A DNA stretch of 64,000 nucleotides from Oenanthe sinensis. Lineage: Eukaryota > Streptophyta > Magnoliopsida > Apiales > Apiaceae. The number at the start of each line of letters is the position of its first letter. The stretch's first letter is position 1. A program made the translations under genes and the position numbers. Shown here in pieces: positions 19,886-32,216 of this stretch. The DNA is taken from assembly GCA_028671895.1 (NCBI GenBank), contig CM053794.1, forward strand, positions 40,998,501 through 41,062,500, given 5' to 3'. The notes beneath the pieces are model-generated. The model worked only from the letters and a program-made list of their open reading frames with translations, was not told the origin of the DNA and searched no databases.

Positions 19886-22426
19886 ATGGATTCCAAATCG
19901 AAGATTGTCAATCCCCGATCAGGCGATGGTGCCAGTCCCGGGTTCGATTCCCCTTCTCTCTCCCTCCCTCCCTCCCTCCCTCTCTCTCTCTCGCTATACC
20001 TTATGTAGTCGGTCTCTTATAGTTTTTTATATGACATAGTTTTTATACATATATTGATCTATGTATGTATTTTTTCTTGCAGAAAGATCTTCATCGGAGG
20101 ATTGCCCAAAGATACCCTCTACAGTTATACCCCTCTCTCTCTCTCTATATATATATATTGTTTGTAATTGTGTTTATACATCAAGTATAATTGTTTAAGG
20201 TTTTGTGGTGGTTATAGTATATGCTATGCAGTACTTTGATCGAGGGAATCGTAGCTGAATAATTGTTGAATCATAGTATGCTGGATATTGTTCGAGTCAA
20301 TTAGGAATTTGGTTTCATGATTACGCCCTACACTCCTGTCAAGTAATGATGATTTTGTGTATATAGTTTATCCTCACAAGTCGCATTTTGTTTTTTCAAG
20401 CGTTTTGGATTTTATGATATATGCTCTACTATTTATTATTTAATTAAGGAAGTGGTAGACGAATAATGGTTTGATGTGTTGTGTATTTTTACATGTATAT
20501 AATTGTTTATGTTGTGTTAACTGTTAAGGTCTTCTCTCAAGGAACAACACACGTAATTAATAGGTCGATCAGATTTCATTCTGGGTTATCTTTTACCCTT
20601 GATAGTTTGATTGCCATTTTCGTGTAAATAGTTAATTTTAAAAACTGAATTGCATGTCAGTGCTATTACAATAACTGTAGATAGGCTTGTGTTGTATAAT
20701 GTAGTATTGTAATAAGCAAATAGAATGCTTTTACACCATCTCTAGCCTTTTTTTGCTACTGTCAGTTGACTTGTCATGTCATTTTGGTATTAGTCGTTAT
20801 TGTTATGTAATTTGATTTCCTTGGTTGGACTTGGTGGTGTATGTGTTCTGTTTAGGTTTATTCATTGTTATGATGAATCTTCTGGTTAGTTGATGGGCTT
20901 TGATGTTTAAATTGTAGATGCATTCACAAAACACTTTGGAAAGTATGGTGAGATCACTGACTCGGTCATTATGAAAGATCGTCATACTGGACTACCTAGG
21001 GGTTTTGGATTCATCACTTATGCTGATCCTTCGGTTGTGGATAAGGTTATTGAAGACGACCATGTCTTCAATGGGAAACAGGTTAGCTTTTCATTAAAAG
21101 CATAGGTGGTTTGTTCCTGTGGCGGTTGGGTGATAATTGGATCTAATTTTGTGTTTTTTTGGGGATTGTGAATATTATACACTTTTATATGGGGATTAAT
21201 ATGTTTCTTTCCCCTCCAGGTCGAGATCAAGAGAACCATTCCAAAAGGGGCTGCCCAGTCAAAGGATTTTAAGACAAAGAAGATCTTTGTTGGGGGTATC
21301 CCGTCAACTGTCAGCTCAGGTATGCTCTGCATATATCTCGCATCTCGTATTTCAGTTTGTAGGATTCTTTTCATTCCACTGACGCATTTTCTATGATTTC
21401 CAGATGAGCTTAAGGACTTCTTTTCGAAGTACGGCAATGTTGTTGAACACCAAATTATATGTGATCATGAGACCAACCGTTCGAGGGGGTTTGGATTTGT
21501 AATATTTGACAATGAGGAAGTTGTTGATGAAATGTTGTCTAAAACCAATATGATTGATATGGCGGGTACCAAGGTGAGAATAGCTGCAAGGTCCCCCAAA
21601 AATATTTTTGTAAATATATACACACTTTTTATGAAAGTTGCATCACGTAACATGCAACAAATGCTCTTTTTTCATATTAGTAATCATATCGATATTTGTT
21701 CTCTTACCGTACTTCAAAAAAAGATTGTACTGTAGCATATTTTTGGAGTTCTGGCTCACTGCTAGGATGAGGCCATTACGGGTCTAGATTTTACCAAGGG
21801 GGAGGCTCTAAAACTAGTTCCTATGCAGCGGAAATTAGGTTAACTAAACTCCTTTATTGTAGGTGGAGATCAAGAAAGCAGAACCAAAGAAAGCCTCAAA
21901 CCAACTACCTGCTCCGGCTTATGGTAGCAAGCCTAGGGCCCGCTCTTTCAGTGATGAGTTTGGTCGATTTAACAGCTCTTATGGGGGTTATGATAGTGGA
22001 TATGGCGGCCCTGGCCCCTATAGGACTCCAGGTGGTTTTGGCAGGCTTAGTGGATATGGGGGTTATGGTGGTGCAAGCAGTGAATATGGTGGCTATGGGG
22101 ACTTTGGCGGCAGCGCCTTAGGAGGCTATCGAGGTGAATCTTCCCTTGGTTATTCTAGCCGCTTTGGAGCTTATGGCAGCGGATATAGCGGGGGTTATGG
22201 CGGCAGTGGTTTAGGTGGTTATGGCAGAGCTGAAGGTTTAGGTAGTTACGGCAGAGGCGAAGGCTTAGGTGGTTATGGTAGAGGTGAAGGCTATGGCAGT
22301 TATGGTGGTAGTGGATATGGTGGTGGGTATGACTCTGGTCCTGGTGCTAGTTATGGCGGAACAGGTGGACTTTATGGTAGGGGTGGCTATAGTGGCAGTA
22401 GTAGGTACCATCCTTATGGAAGGTAG
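19886..22426 (+). CDS. hnRNP A/B-like glycine-rich RNA-binding protein (RBGD group)
   Basis: Six exons: 19886-19941, 20083-20123, 20918-21081, 21220-21319, 21404-21573 and 21863-22426, giving 364 aa; phases close. RRM1 (about residues 19-88) has RNP2 KIFIGGLP and RNP1 RGFGFITY. RRM2 (about 105-180) has KIFVGGIP and RGFGFVIF. RRM1 is followed by VEIKRTIPKG and RRM2 by VEIKKAEPKK, the typical linker motifs of this plant group. Residues about 205-364 are rich in Gly, Tyr, Ser and Arg, with short repeats (GYGRGEG, GSYGRGEG). The end RYHPYGR fits a PY-type nuclear import signal. The family binds RNA in nucleus and cytoplasm; Arabidopsis RBGD2/RBGD4 form heat-induced condensates through such tails. 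Exon 1 ends at a weak donor (GG/GTTCGA) chosen because it restores the GKIFIGG reading frame. Confidence 0.9.
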
Positions 22427-24415
22427 ACAGCTTAGACGGTCCAGTTGCGCTTGAGCTTTGTCATAGGAGTTCAGCCCAGGCTCTCGTAGTTTCTTGCACT
22501 GCTAGGCACTATCTCAACACTAGAGCCTTCTAAATGTATTTTCTAAGATGAACCTTTTAGATTTTGGGTTTCTTGTTGTGTCTGTTATTTCTAGAATACT
22601 TTTGGCTAGCTTGTTATGTAGACTATAGACCTAATATAGGCTTTTGGCTACTTTTGTAGTTTAAGATTTAGGTTAATATGCCTGTAATATGATATGTTCT
22701 AGCAATGCATGCTTAACTATTATTTCGATTTGGATTTTATTATTGTTATACTTGAGTTGACTTAAGATAGGTAATTTCATTCTTTTCCAACAGCATAGTT
22801 TTATCTTATGTACTAGGAATTTTGACACTATTCCTGGGTGTGTTCACCTCGTACAGTATTGAGACCTTTTTGTTGAGTTCAAATTATTATTAGTTGAGAA
22901 ATAGATGTTTCAAAGTTGTATATGGATGTTGATATAAAATAGGAATTTTATTCCTCCAACAACATAGTTTAATTTATTAGCAAAATTGACAATCGTTCTG
23001 GGTGGTATTTTAAGTGATAACAGTAAGACCTGGTTGTGACTTAAGTGAAGAATTGTTGAGTACTTGGTAAATAAATACTGTTGTATATGAATACTTTAGG
23101 TGACAACTTCTGTAGTTGGTAGCATAATTGAGCAGGTGGAGTATGTTTACAGTGAACATACTTGTTTTTTTCTTGCACTGGAAGAACCAGTTTTCTATGC
23201 TACTTTTGCAGCTTGTATGAAGGAAGTTTGGAGCATGCATCTCTCTATCCTGGAATACATCTCCCATGTGGTTTCTCTTGTTTGGTATGGAGCACTCTCA
23301 GTACTTGATCTTTATGCAGCCACTGGACTCGCAAGAACCCTGTCTTGGTTGAACAAGCTTACTCTGTCATATTGTCTGGTTTGCCGTTAAACATAGAAAA
23401 AAGTATTTTGTGCATGTAAGATATTGTAAATTTATCTAAACAGTGTCTGGTGTTTGGTATATATATATATATATACTTATATATATATAAGTATACGTAC
23501 TGTGCGCAAAATCAAGAGCTAACAAGTCTGTACAAAAACATTTGTAATCATTGTTTTAAAATCAAATTTGGACAAAAATGTGATAAATTGTATTACGAGT
23601 GCATAATGTTCTATCTTCTGAGCTGAGGGGTATATTTTGTTAATATGTATGTTGTATTATTCAGTGATAAACAAATTAGAAACTTGATAATTCTACGGGG
23701 TTCTCTGTTATCTTCCATATCACTTGACGTCCAAGTATGGACAAAATCTGAATTTTTATGCACGATCGTTTAATTTGCTGACAGAAAGGAGTCCGATTTT
23801 AAATTCTGCGAGGAGCGTAAATTTCTCATTTAATTAATTAAAATATTTTATCAAATACAATCATTTAACTAAAGCTTTGATTCTTATATTAGTTGAGATG
23901 CAAGCCAAAAAATTCCTTGTAAATCATTTATATAATCATTTATTTTTTATTTTATTTTATAAAAATGAGTATGATTTTATAGAAATATTCAAAATTAATA
24001 TATTTTATATATTATTTAATTTTGGAATGAGTTTATCGTATTCCAAATTTTACAAATATATCAAGAAATTAAAGATAATCTGCTCGGTGCTCAGTGACTA
24101 TTAAACTTTCGGTTTAAATAATATAATATAAATTTAACAGAAACTTCAAAATCTAAAATGTATTTTAAAATCTATAATAATTTATTAAATTTGGAGTTAA
24201 AAGTATTATAAATTTATTATTGATTAAATAAAAATATTTTAGTTGGAGGTTGAAGTCGAAACTGTTGTGCTGTGCCAGGATCGATTACTTTATACTAGCT
24301 TGCATCTTGAGAGTACAATACTACTAGTAGTTCTCTAGATTTATACACACATCTATTTTAGTAACTGTATTTGTATTGAACCTCGCGCCGGCGCTCCACA
24401 ACGACTCAGTGAGTT
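22427..24415. other. 3' end of the RBGD-like gene and intergenic DNA
   Basis: 22427 to about 22700 is probable 3' UTR. A (TA)n tract at about 23458-23490 forms an imperfect palindrome around ACTTATATATATATAAGTAT. An open stretch at 23100-23390 begins with GTG, not ATG, and resembles nothing I know. The sequence just before the EMC8/9 start (24330-24415) is likely its leader. Confidence 0.45.
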
Positions 24416-27086
24416 ATGGGCGGCGAGTTTCGATACGAGATCGGCCAGAACGCCTACATCAAGCTCATCCTCCACTCTCTCAAACACTCCTCCTCCGCCG
24501 TCAACGGCCTCCTTCTCGGCCGTCTCTCCGGCGACTCCATCGAAATCTCCGATTCCGTTCCTCTCTTTCACTCTCAGATCGGCCTTCTCCCCCCACTGGA
24601 GATCGCTCTTTTAATGGTAATTCAACTTAATTCTACTCTGCTATGATCTAATTATTAGGTTTAATTTTGTTATTAATTGCTTTCGATTAATTTTGTGGAG
24701 TAGATTGAAGAGTATTATAGTCGTCAAGGTTTGAGTATTGTTGGTTATTTCCATGCTAATGAGAGATTTGATGATTTCGAGCTCGGTAACGTTGCCAAAA
24801 ATATCGGGGACCATATTTTTAAGTATTTTCCGCAGGCTGCTTTGCTTCTGGTAATTCCACTTTTTCAGTGTATGTATGTATGTATGTAATGTGTATTGTA
24901 TTTGTACGTGCTTGTTATTGATTTTGTTTTTGTTTTATCGTATTGCAGTTGGATAATAAAAAGCTTGGTGCTTTATCCAAGGGAAAAGATAGAAGTCCGG
25001 TGATGCAGGTGTGTTCTCAATTGTAGTTATTTTTTCACTAAAGTTTTGACCTTGTTATTCTTGACTTCTTTCTAGTGGGTGTTGATGTGATTTGAGTTTA
25101 TTTTGTGTATTAGGGTACTATCTGACTGTTGCATGGTTTTTTATTGATATCTTGAGCTGCTTTGATGGTTTTCAGTGTTTCCTAGCTATGAATAAGGAGT
25201 GTTTTATTGTTTTTTCAATAATTAACGTGTATGTAAATTGGTAAAGTTTTAGGAATTTTTAATGATTTCGCATGTCCTATTATGCAATCAGCCAATCAAT
25301 GTAAGCTTTTATTTTATGTCCAGTTATGATTTTCATCTGTCACTAGATAGCTTCCTTCGTTAATTGTTGGACTTCAAAGGTCCTCCTTACTTGCAATTGT
25401 GGATTTCTTTTATTTTCTGGCAGATTTTTTCCTACAGTACGAGTTTATAGTAAATCTATAAGGAAATAGTGATAGGAAATTCAAGCCTTCAATCTCCACA
25501 ATTAATTCATCCTCTCAGCTAATGGTGAAAATTGAGGCATATGTATGATTAAGCATGTTGAACTTCTACGATTCTCTTGGTTTTATTTTTATTTTTGTTT
25601 TTCCCTTTCCTATCTTTCAAAGACTTATAAAAAGTAATTCTCCCTGCTTAATTGGTAGAAAGACTTGTAGGAAAGAATAGAGATGCACATCAGCACATGG
25701 GTAATCTTTTTGGTTTATAAAAAGCTCGATATATAATATGGGTCCAGCTTAAAGTTCCTTAGAATTATTGGTTGATGCTACTCGATTCAGGTGTTGGAAA
25801 ATGTATTTCGTACTAATGAGGAGTGTGTTATTACTTACTACAAGTAGGTTATCTGGTTTGTGTACACTGTCAAGTGGAACCGACATTTTCTTTCATAGGA
25901 GTTGAGGTTTTAGTATGCAATTACACAGTCATTGTTGGTTCATAACTCTCTGCCATAAACTTTTAATGCTTATAGAAGTTCCAACACGTGCTGTAACCGC
26001 AAACTTCACCAGATGAATGTTGTGATGCAGTTTTGTTCAAAATTATTGATGCAAATAAACAATGTTTAGATGTGATTCCAAAACTTTATGGTAGTTAATA
26101 ATCTTAAAGGAAACATGTATCTCCACCTTGTAACAAATTCTACATAAAATCATTTTAATTCTGAAATGAAAATTGTGCTTGATGCGATGGTCAAGTGTCA
26201 ACTTGATCACTAGGCCATGAGCTCAACCCTAATAACAGCCTCCATATGAAAAATAAGGATAAGGTTGAGTATGTTAGGAGGTTCTCGAGACCATGTTCAT
26301 GCGAGAGTCTTGGGTACAACCAACCTTCTTGAAAAGGAGGGAGCAGATGACATCTATGTTGAGGACAATCAATAGTTTACATGTAAAGTTCGGGCTTTTG
26401 TTTTAATAATATATATTGAAATTCTGTTCTTCAATATAAATGGTATTTTCGGTGTAAAGCTCGTCCTCATGTTGTATCTAATAAAATATCAGTTAAATCT
26501 GTCTTCATGACGTTTCACCTGATCTGTTTGGTGTTTTATATGATATGGCCGATTGATTGTCTATTGCTGCTCTTTCTAATAGTTTTATCTTCACAGCCAA
26601 TACTTTTCTAACCAGTTGCATCTCAATATGCGCGCATGTGTGTGGAAATCTCAAATATTTATAGACAGTCTCTAAAATTTTGAGCTAAGCATACAGCCAT
26701 ACACTTCAACCATGTTATTATATGAACTAAACTTGTTATGTATCTTTTCTCAATAATCAGCTCTACACAAAGGATGCATCTAGGAGCTGGAAGTTATCCG
26801 GGTCAGATGGAAGCAGCCAGTTTGCCATCAAGGAGCCATCAGCTAATATAGTCCTACTAGACTACATATCAACTGGAAAAGCTGAGAATATCATTGATTT
26901 TGATGATCATCTTGACGACATTAGCAAGTAAGAACCGTGATTATTAACTTTTACTTGTATACATATTTGAATAAGAAAATATTTGCTGTGAATTCATGTA
27001 GTGAAATAGCCAAATAGGTATAATATGGTACTAACTACTATTTTCCTGTTGACAGGGATTGGCTGAACTCAAAATTATTCGAGTAA
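24416..27086 (+). CDS. EMC8/9: ER membrane protein complex subunit 8/9
   Basis: Five exons: 24416-24616, 24704-24850, 24949-25008, 26761-26927 and 27056-27086, giving 201 aa; phases close and the length is normal for the family. The protein starts MGGEFRYEIGQNAYIKLI and contains NGLLLGRLSG, GYFHANERFDDFEL and NIVLLDYISTGKAENIIDF. It is an MPN-fold family without the JAMM metal-ligand pattern, so a structural subunit of the EMC, which inserts tail-anchored and multi-pass proteins into the ER membrane. The Arabidopsis homologue is At5g55940 (EMB2731), recalled from memory. Intron 3 is 1752 bp and AT-rich with no gene inside it. The G and C at wobble positions in exon 1 contrast with the AT-rich flanks. 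Confidence 0.92.
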
Positions 27087-27578
27087 AAATAGCTGCAGTT
27101 TTGTTTGGCATCATCCTTTTTCCATTCAAAGCTAAACGATACGGGAGGTTAACCATGTTCTCCGGATTTTGTACTTTGTTTCCTTGTGTTTTCTCAGTGA
27201 TGTACTATTGACTATTGTTAAGATAATCATTCTGTTCCGGAGTTTTAGGCTTGTTATTCCATCCTCAGAAACTTCTATAGTTCTTTGCCTTTGTTGTTTC
27301 TTATATTTCGTTTTAGTTTTAACAATTATAAATTTTCAATTGGATAACATAGACTGACGATCGGGATTTACTTCAGCCAGCTTCGTCACATTTCTTTATT
27401 TTTGTGGCTGTAAAATTAAACACATTTCTATCTGCATTGATTTTAGCCGAATAGAATCACCAAATGAAACAACTCTATTTGCCTACAACAAAAGAAATGA
27501 AAATATTAAAGGTTTAATATAATATTCAACCTCTAATTTCTTTTTCGCTCCAGTTTGAAAAACAAGACTCCAAGAGAG
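27087..27578. other. 3' UTR of EMC8/9 and short intergenic spacer
   Basis: Only about 490 bp separates the EMC8/9 stop from the PPR start. It holds the EMC8/9 3' UTR and the promoter of the next gene. No further coding region is seen. Confidence 0.5.
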
Positions 27579-29462
27579 ATGTTCTACTCTCTCTCCTTGC
27601 CTCTATCTTGTACAATACATACACTTCCTTACATTCGGTCACCCAATTCAGACAACCCCGGGTCGGATCTTTTACCCAGCTTTAAGACACCATTTGAACT
27701 CAAACAACTCCATGCTCACATAATTAAAACTAACACTGCACTTTCTGTTCTGCCACTCGCCCGAGTTGGCTCAGTCTGTGCATTCACTTCAAGCTTTAAC
27801 TACGCTCGTCGAATCATTGAGCGTTCTGGGAAGCCAGAGATTGTTGTTTGGAACACTTGTTTGAAGTCATTGGCAGAGAGTGATTGCCCAAATGATGCGG
27901 TTTTGCTGTTTCAAAAATTGCGGGAATGTGATGTTTTGCCCGATACTTTTACTTGTTCTTTTGTTCTTAAAGCTTGTTCCAAACTTTTAGATGTTTTTAA
28001 TGGGAGAATTGTTCATGGGGTTATTGTGAAACTTGGGTTTGAGTGGAATTTGTTTTTGCTGAACGCCATTGTTCATCTGTACGCGTCTGGTGGGGAGATG
28101 AGGGATGCAAGATTGTTGTTTGATAAAATGCCTGAAAGAGATGTTGTGACGTGGAATACGATGATAACGCAGTTGGTGAAAAGAGGAGATGTTGATGGTG
28201 GGTATGAGTTATTTTTAGGAATGCCGGAAAGATGTGTGAGGTCATGGACTTCTATGATTGCTGGTTTTGTTCAGTGTGGGAGGCCTAAGGAAGCCATTGG
28301 TGTTTTTACGCAAATGGAAGAAGATGGAGTGAGGCCTAATGAGGTGACGGTTGTAGCTGTTCTTGCTGCGTGTGCTGATTTAGGTGCGCTTGATCTTGGC
28401 AAGAGGATTCATGACTACTTGAATCGAAGTGGGTTTAGGAGAAACTTGCGTGTTTGCAACACTTTGATTGATATGTACATTAAATGTGGATGCTTAGAAG
28501 CCGCCTCTGAGGTATTTCATGAGATGGAGGAGCGGAGTATTGTGTCATGGTCTGCTATGATCCAAGGGCTCGCGATATATGGACGAGGTGAGGACGCTAT
28601 GAACTTTTTCTATAAAATGATTTATGAAGGAATTAAGCCTAATGGGGTCACTTTTGTTGGCCTCCTTCATGCTTGTAGCCATATGGGCCTGATAAATGAG
28701 GGGAGGAACTTTTTTGCCAGCATGAGTAGAGATTATGAGATAACTCCTCGGATTGAGCATTATGGTTGTATGGTTGATCTCTTAAGCAGGGCCGGATATC
28801 TCCAAGAAGCTCATCAATTTATAAGAAATATGCCTATCAAGCCAAATGCGGTTGTATGGGGAGCTTTCCTTGGTGGATGCAAGGTTCACAAGAACATTGA
28901 AATGGCTGAAGAAGCAATCAAACACCTACTACAACTGGATCCACTTAATGACGGATACTATGTTGTTCTGTCAAATATATATGCAGGAGCGAAGAGGTGG
29001 GAGGACACTGTAAGAGTGAGGAAGCTGATGAGAGACAATGGAGCAAAAAAGAAACCAGGGTGGAGTTCAATCACAATAGATGGTACAGTTCATGAATTTG
29101 TTGCTGGTGATGAGACTCATTCTCAAACTGAGGAGATACACAAGAGGTGGGACACATTATTGGAAGAAATGAGAAGTAAAGGCTACGTCCCAGATATGTC
29201 TGTGGTTCTTCTAGATATTGAAGAGCATGAGAAGGAAAGATATCTATACCGGCATAGTGAAAAGTTGGCACTAGTTTTTGGGTTAATGAACACCCCAGCT
29301 GGAACCCCAATTAGGATTATGAAGAATCTTCGTGTTTGTGAAGATTGTCATGCTGCACTGAAACTCATATCCGTGATTGTTAACCGGAAAATTATTGTCC
29401 GTGATAGAAACCGTTTTCACTGTTTTACAGATGGTTCTTGTTCTTGTAGAGATTACTGGTAA
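27579..29462 (+). CDS. DYW-class pentatricopeptide repeat protein
   Basis: A single intronless frame of 627 aa from the ATG at 27579 (MFYSLSLPLSC); the frame is also open 8 codons upstream but without an ATG. The N-terminus is Ser/hydroxyl-rich and suits a mitochondrial or plastid transit peptide. PLS-type PPR motifs run from about residue 85 to 470 (for example VVTWNTMITQLVKRGDVDG, VSWSAMIQGLAIYGRGEDA). The E region then leads to the PG box (KKPGWSSITIDGTVHEF) and a complete DYW deaminase domain: HSEKLALVFGLM (zinc-ligand His and catalytic Glu), CEDCHAALK (zinc-binding CxxCH) and the end HCFTDGSCSCRDYW. Such proteins edit specific C residues to U in organelle RNA. The target site cannot be told without applying the PPR code. 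Confidence 0.92.
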   Translation: MFYSLSLPLSCTIHTLPYIRSPNSDNPGSDLLPSFKTPFELKQLHAHIIKTNTALSVLPLARVGSVCAFTSSFNYARRIIERSGKPEIVVWNTCLKSLAESDCPNDAVLLFQKLRECDVLPDTFTCSFVLKACSKLLDVFNGRIVHGVIVKLGFEWNLFLLNAIVHLYASGGEMRDARLLFDKMPERDVVTWNTMITQLVKRGDVDGGYELFLGMPERCVRSWTSMIAGFVQCGRPKEAIGVFTQMEEDGVRPNEVTVVAVLAACADLGALDLGKRIHDYLNRSGFRRNLRVCNTLIDMYIKCGCLEAASEVFHEMEERSIVSWSAMIQGLAIYGRGEDAMNFFYKMIYEGIKPNGVTFVGLLHACSHMGLINEGRNFFASMSRDYEITPRIEHYGCMVDLLSRAGYLQEAHQFIRNMPIKPNAVVWGAFLGGCKVHKNIEMAEEAIKHLLQLDPLNDGYYVVLSNIYAGAKRWEDTVRVRKLMRDNGAKKKPGWSSITIDGTVHEFVAGDETHSQTEEIHKRWDTLLEEMRSKGYVPDMSVVLLDIEEHEKERYLYRHSEKLALVFGLMNTPAGTPIRIMKNLRVCEDCHAALKLISVIVNRKIIVRDRNRFHCFTDGSCSCRDYW

Positions 29463-30600
29463 AATGATCTATACATGCAGAAGTGTAAAATGTATCATGT
29501 TTCTTGGGAATTCAAATTGATTTGTGCAAAGAATTACACAAACAATAGTTGCCCTCCCAATTCTTTTGTTCATTCTTGCAATGCTTATCATGAAATGGTG
29601 CCATAGATTAGTGACACATCATAGACTAGTGACACATATTGTCCATGCATCAATATCAGAAGGCCACTTTATGACATCTATTCTGTTCAGACTTCAGCCC
29701 CATTAAGCTTATAAGCAAGTACGAGTAATAATGGATAAACATGTTCTGCCAACAGATTTCTTTTCAACTTTTTTGAATCTTTGATGAGAAGAGAAACGAG
29801 CGTATATCTTCAAGGAAAGTGATACAAAGAAAAAGCTCTTTTCAAGGAAATGAGGCTACAAAATAGCAGTGACACGGACCAAGAAATAAAGTTGATGGAT
29901 TTTTTTATATAAATATTTAAATAAATAAATAAATATATATATATTATAACAATTAAAAAATTAAAATGTATACAAATAAAAAATATTTTTGCATTTTATG
30001 CTTAATTTCTCATAAAATATGGGTTTTTAATATATATTTAACTATATATTTATATGAAAATTTAGATACTAAATTTTATATAGTTATTTATGTTGAAATT
30101 TTTTATATTTTTAAGTTTCTATGTATTAAATTTGTAATATTAATGTATTCTTTATGTTATTTTTTTTTATTAAAAATTACTTATAATTTTAGCACCCATG
30201 GGCTAGGCTATGGGTCGGGGCGGTCCGGCTCAAACAATTGCTGGGTAATGTGCAATGCAATGTACAAGTGAAATCATATCTTTCTAAATTTAAACACAGC
30301 CCAAATTTATTTGATTTTTTTGGTTGACTACACCACCAACCGAAGATGAATTAGTTTATTTTTAATCTTTCCTAAAAATATATTATAAAATTACATTTCC
30401 ATATACTTAATATTTAAAATAATAATATATAGTAAAGAATTTAAATCAACTAGTACTATAATTTAATTAGCTAAAAGACTACTAGTATAATTTAATCTTA
30501 TAAAAACAATTCGTTTTTGGGAATTAATTAGTCTTTGGTGGGGGCAGAAAATTGAGAATTTATATTTTATACATAAAATAAATAAAATAAAATAAAATAA
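29463..30600. other. AT-rich intergenic region; no gene seen
   Basis: The 3' flank of the PPR gene, then low-complexity AT DNA (29900-30190). A short GC-rich patch at 30195-30230 (GGCTATGGGTCGGGGCGG) stands out. The ATTTA/AAATA repeats give only chance open frames. Confidence 0.5.
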
Positions 30601-30619
30601 AATGGTGTACATACTCATC

Positions 30620-30750
30620 TCACCAAAACCCTAAACCCTAACAATAGTAGTAATAAACATCAACCCGCCATTCCTTTTCAGACCCCCAAACACATTATGG
30701 TCTGAAATTACACCACAAATAATCCTTACAAGAAAGAATCTATATCTGTA

Positions 30751-30781
<31 letters not shown>
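30620..30781 (+). promoter_or_regulatory. RPAC1 promoter: telo-box and (TC)n(TA)n leader
   Basis: AAAACCCTAAACCCTAACAA at about 30625-30644 contains two overlapping telo-boxes, an element typical of ribosome-biogenesis and translation genes. A (TC)n run followed by (TA)n (about 30752-30781) touches the start codon directly. Confidence 0.65.
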
Positions 30782-30783
<2 letters not shown>

Positions 30784-32182
30784 GGAGAAAGTTTCAGTAT
30801 GGGATTTGCCTGATGTGCCCGGGGGTCAGCTCCCATCTCACCTTCAACTCCAAAGAACCCGTGTTCACTGTAATCCTGATGCCCCCACTCATGTACGTTT
30901 CTGTGTGTATATGTATGTATAGATATGTCGGTTTATCGTTCTTAGCTTATAAAGTTTGTGTTTTGATGGGTCTTGTTATATGGTTCTGTTTGTAGACTGA
31001 GAATGTGCAATATTCTGGTGCATATTCATCTGCTGGGGTGGATAATAGCTTGCAATTGGAACATTTTCGAAAGAATTTTAGGGTGGAAGTTATTCGACTA
31101 GACCAAGAGGACATGGAGTTTGATATGATTGGTATTGACCCCTCCCTTGCTAATGCTTTTCGGAGAATCCTTATATCTGAGGTCAGCCTTTTTTTGTTTT
31201 TTTTTGGATTTATTTGATACAATTAAAGGGGCATTTTGCGGTGCTGGTTACTTTGTGTTCAGCATTATGATTAGCACAGTGGGATTGGTAACCGAAAGAC
31301 TCATCCCATGAGATATTAACACCTTGAATTCCCAGAAAGAATACAACCTCACAGCTAGAGTTTGAGAGAAACATCAGTTTTTAATTTTTATTGATTGAAT
31401 TTAATAAAAATATAAAAAAGTCTAAAGGATAGTGTGTGTGTGTGTGTGTATATACTTTATGTCGTTAGAAATGGATGAAATAATAATAAGCCTTTGTTAC
31501 TTAGACCCTTCCTGGCTTCCTGTTCTATTTTGTTTTTTGCCAGACTGATAAGGGGTGACCTCTCCTAATTGAATAACTTATTGATGTAGGACAACAATAG
31601 ATACAAATTAATATTTTAATCTCTTGGTCCGCATCACTTGTTCAAAACCACTCGGGAATTATAAGGCGTCATAACCCTTTTGGCACCATTTCCTTAACCC
31701 ATATCTCCTTTTTACCTGAATCCATCACCTTCTTGTTTGATCCATTCAAAAAAGTCTCATGATAATTGATACTCGTTCTTATTGAATTTAAAGTATGCTA
31801 TTTTTAGTTGCCTTTTCTTGGATTTAAGGCATTAAGTTTTTATTATCACAATAAGTCTTATGTACTGATTGATTGACTCCAATTCTCATCAAAAGAATCT
31901 TTTCCACATTGGATTGACCGAAATCTAATTTTTTTCAAACAATAACAATATATACTAATATCTTCTGCATTGGATTGTTTTATTTACCAGTTCAAATCCC
32001 GTGCGATGCATGGGTTTTTGAATATATCATTCTATAATTTGTATGTTAATATTATATTTTTTGAAGTTATACTTATTTTTATTCTTCCAACAATTTCTTT
32101 TTATTTTAATTTAATATCATTTGTAGAAGTATTCATGTTTTGTTAATCATATTAACTGATTACTTGTTTTTTTGTTATAAAA

Positions 32183-32216
<34 letters not shown>

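Noticed and set aside
23100..23390. 96-codon open frame after the RBGD-like gene
   Set aside because: It starts with GTG, has no promoter features and resembles no known family.
29966..30271. 101-codon frame in AT-rich DNA
   Set aside because: Composition is Ile/Tyr/Phe/Lys from A/T runs, a typical chance frame.
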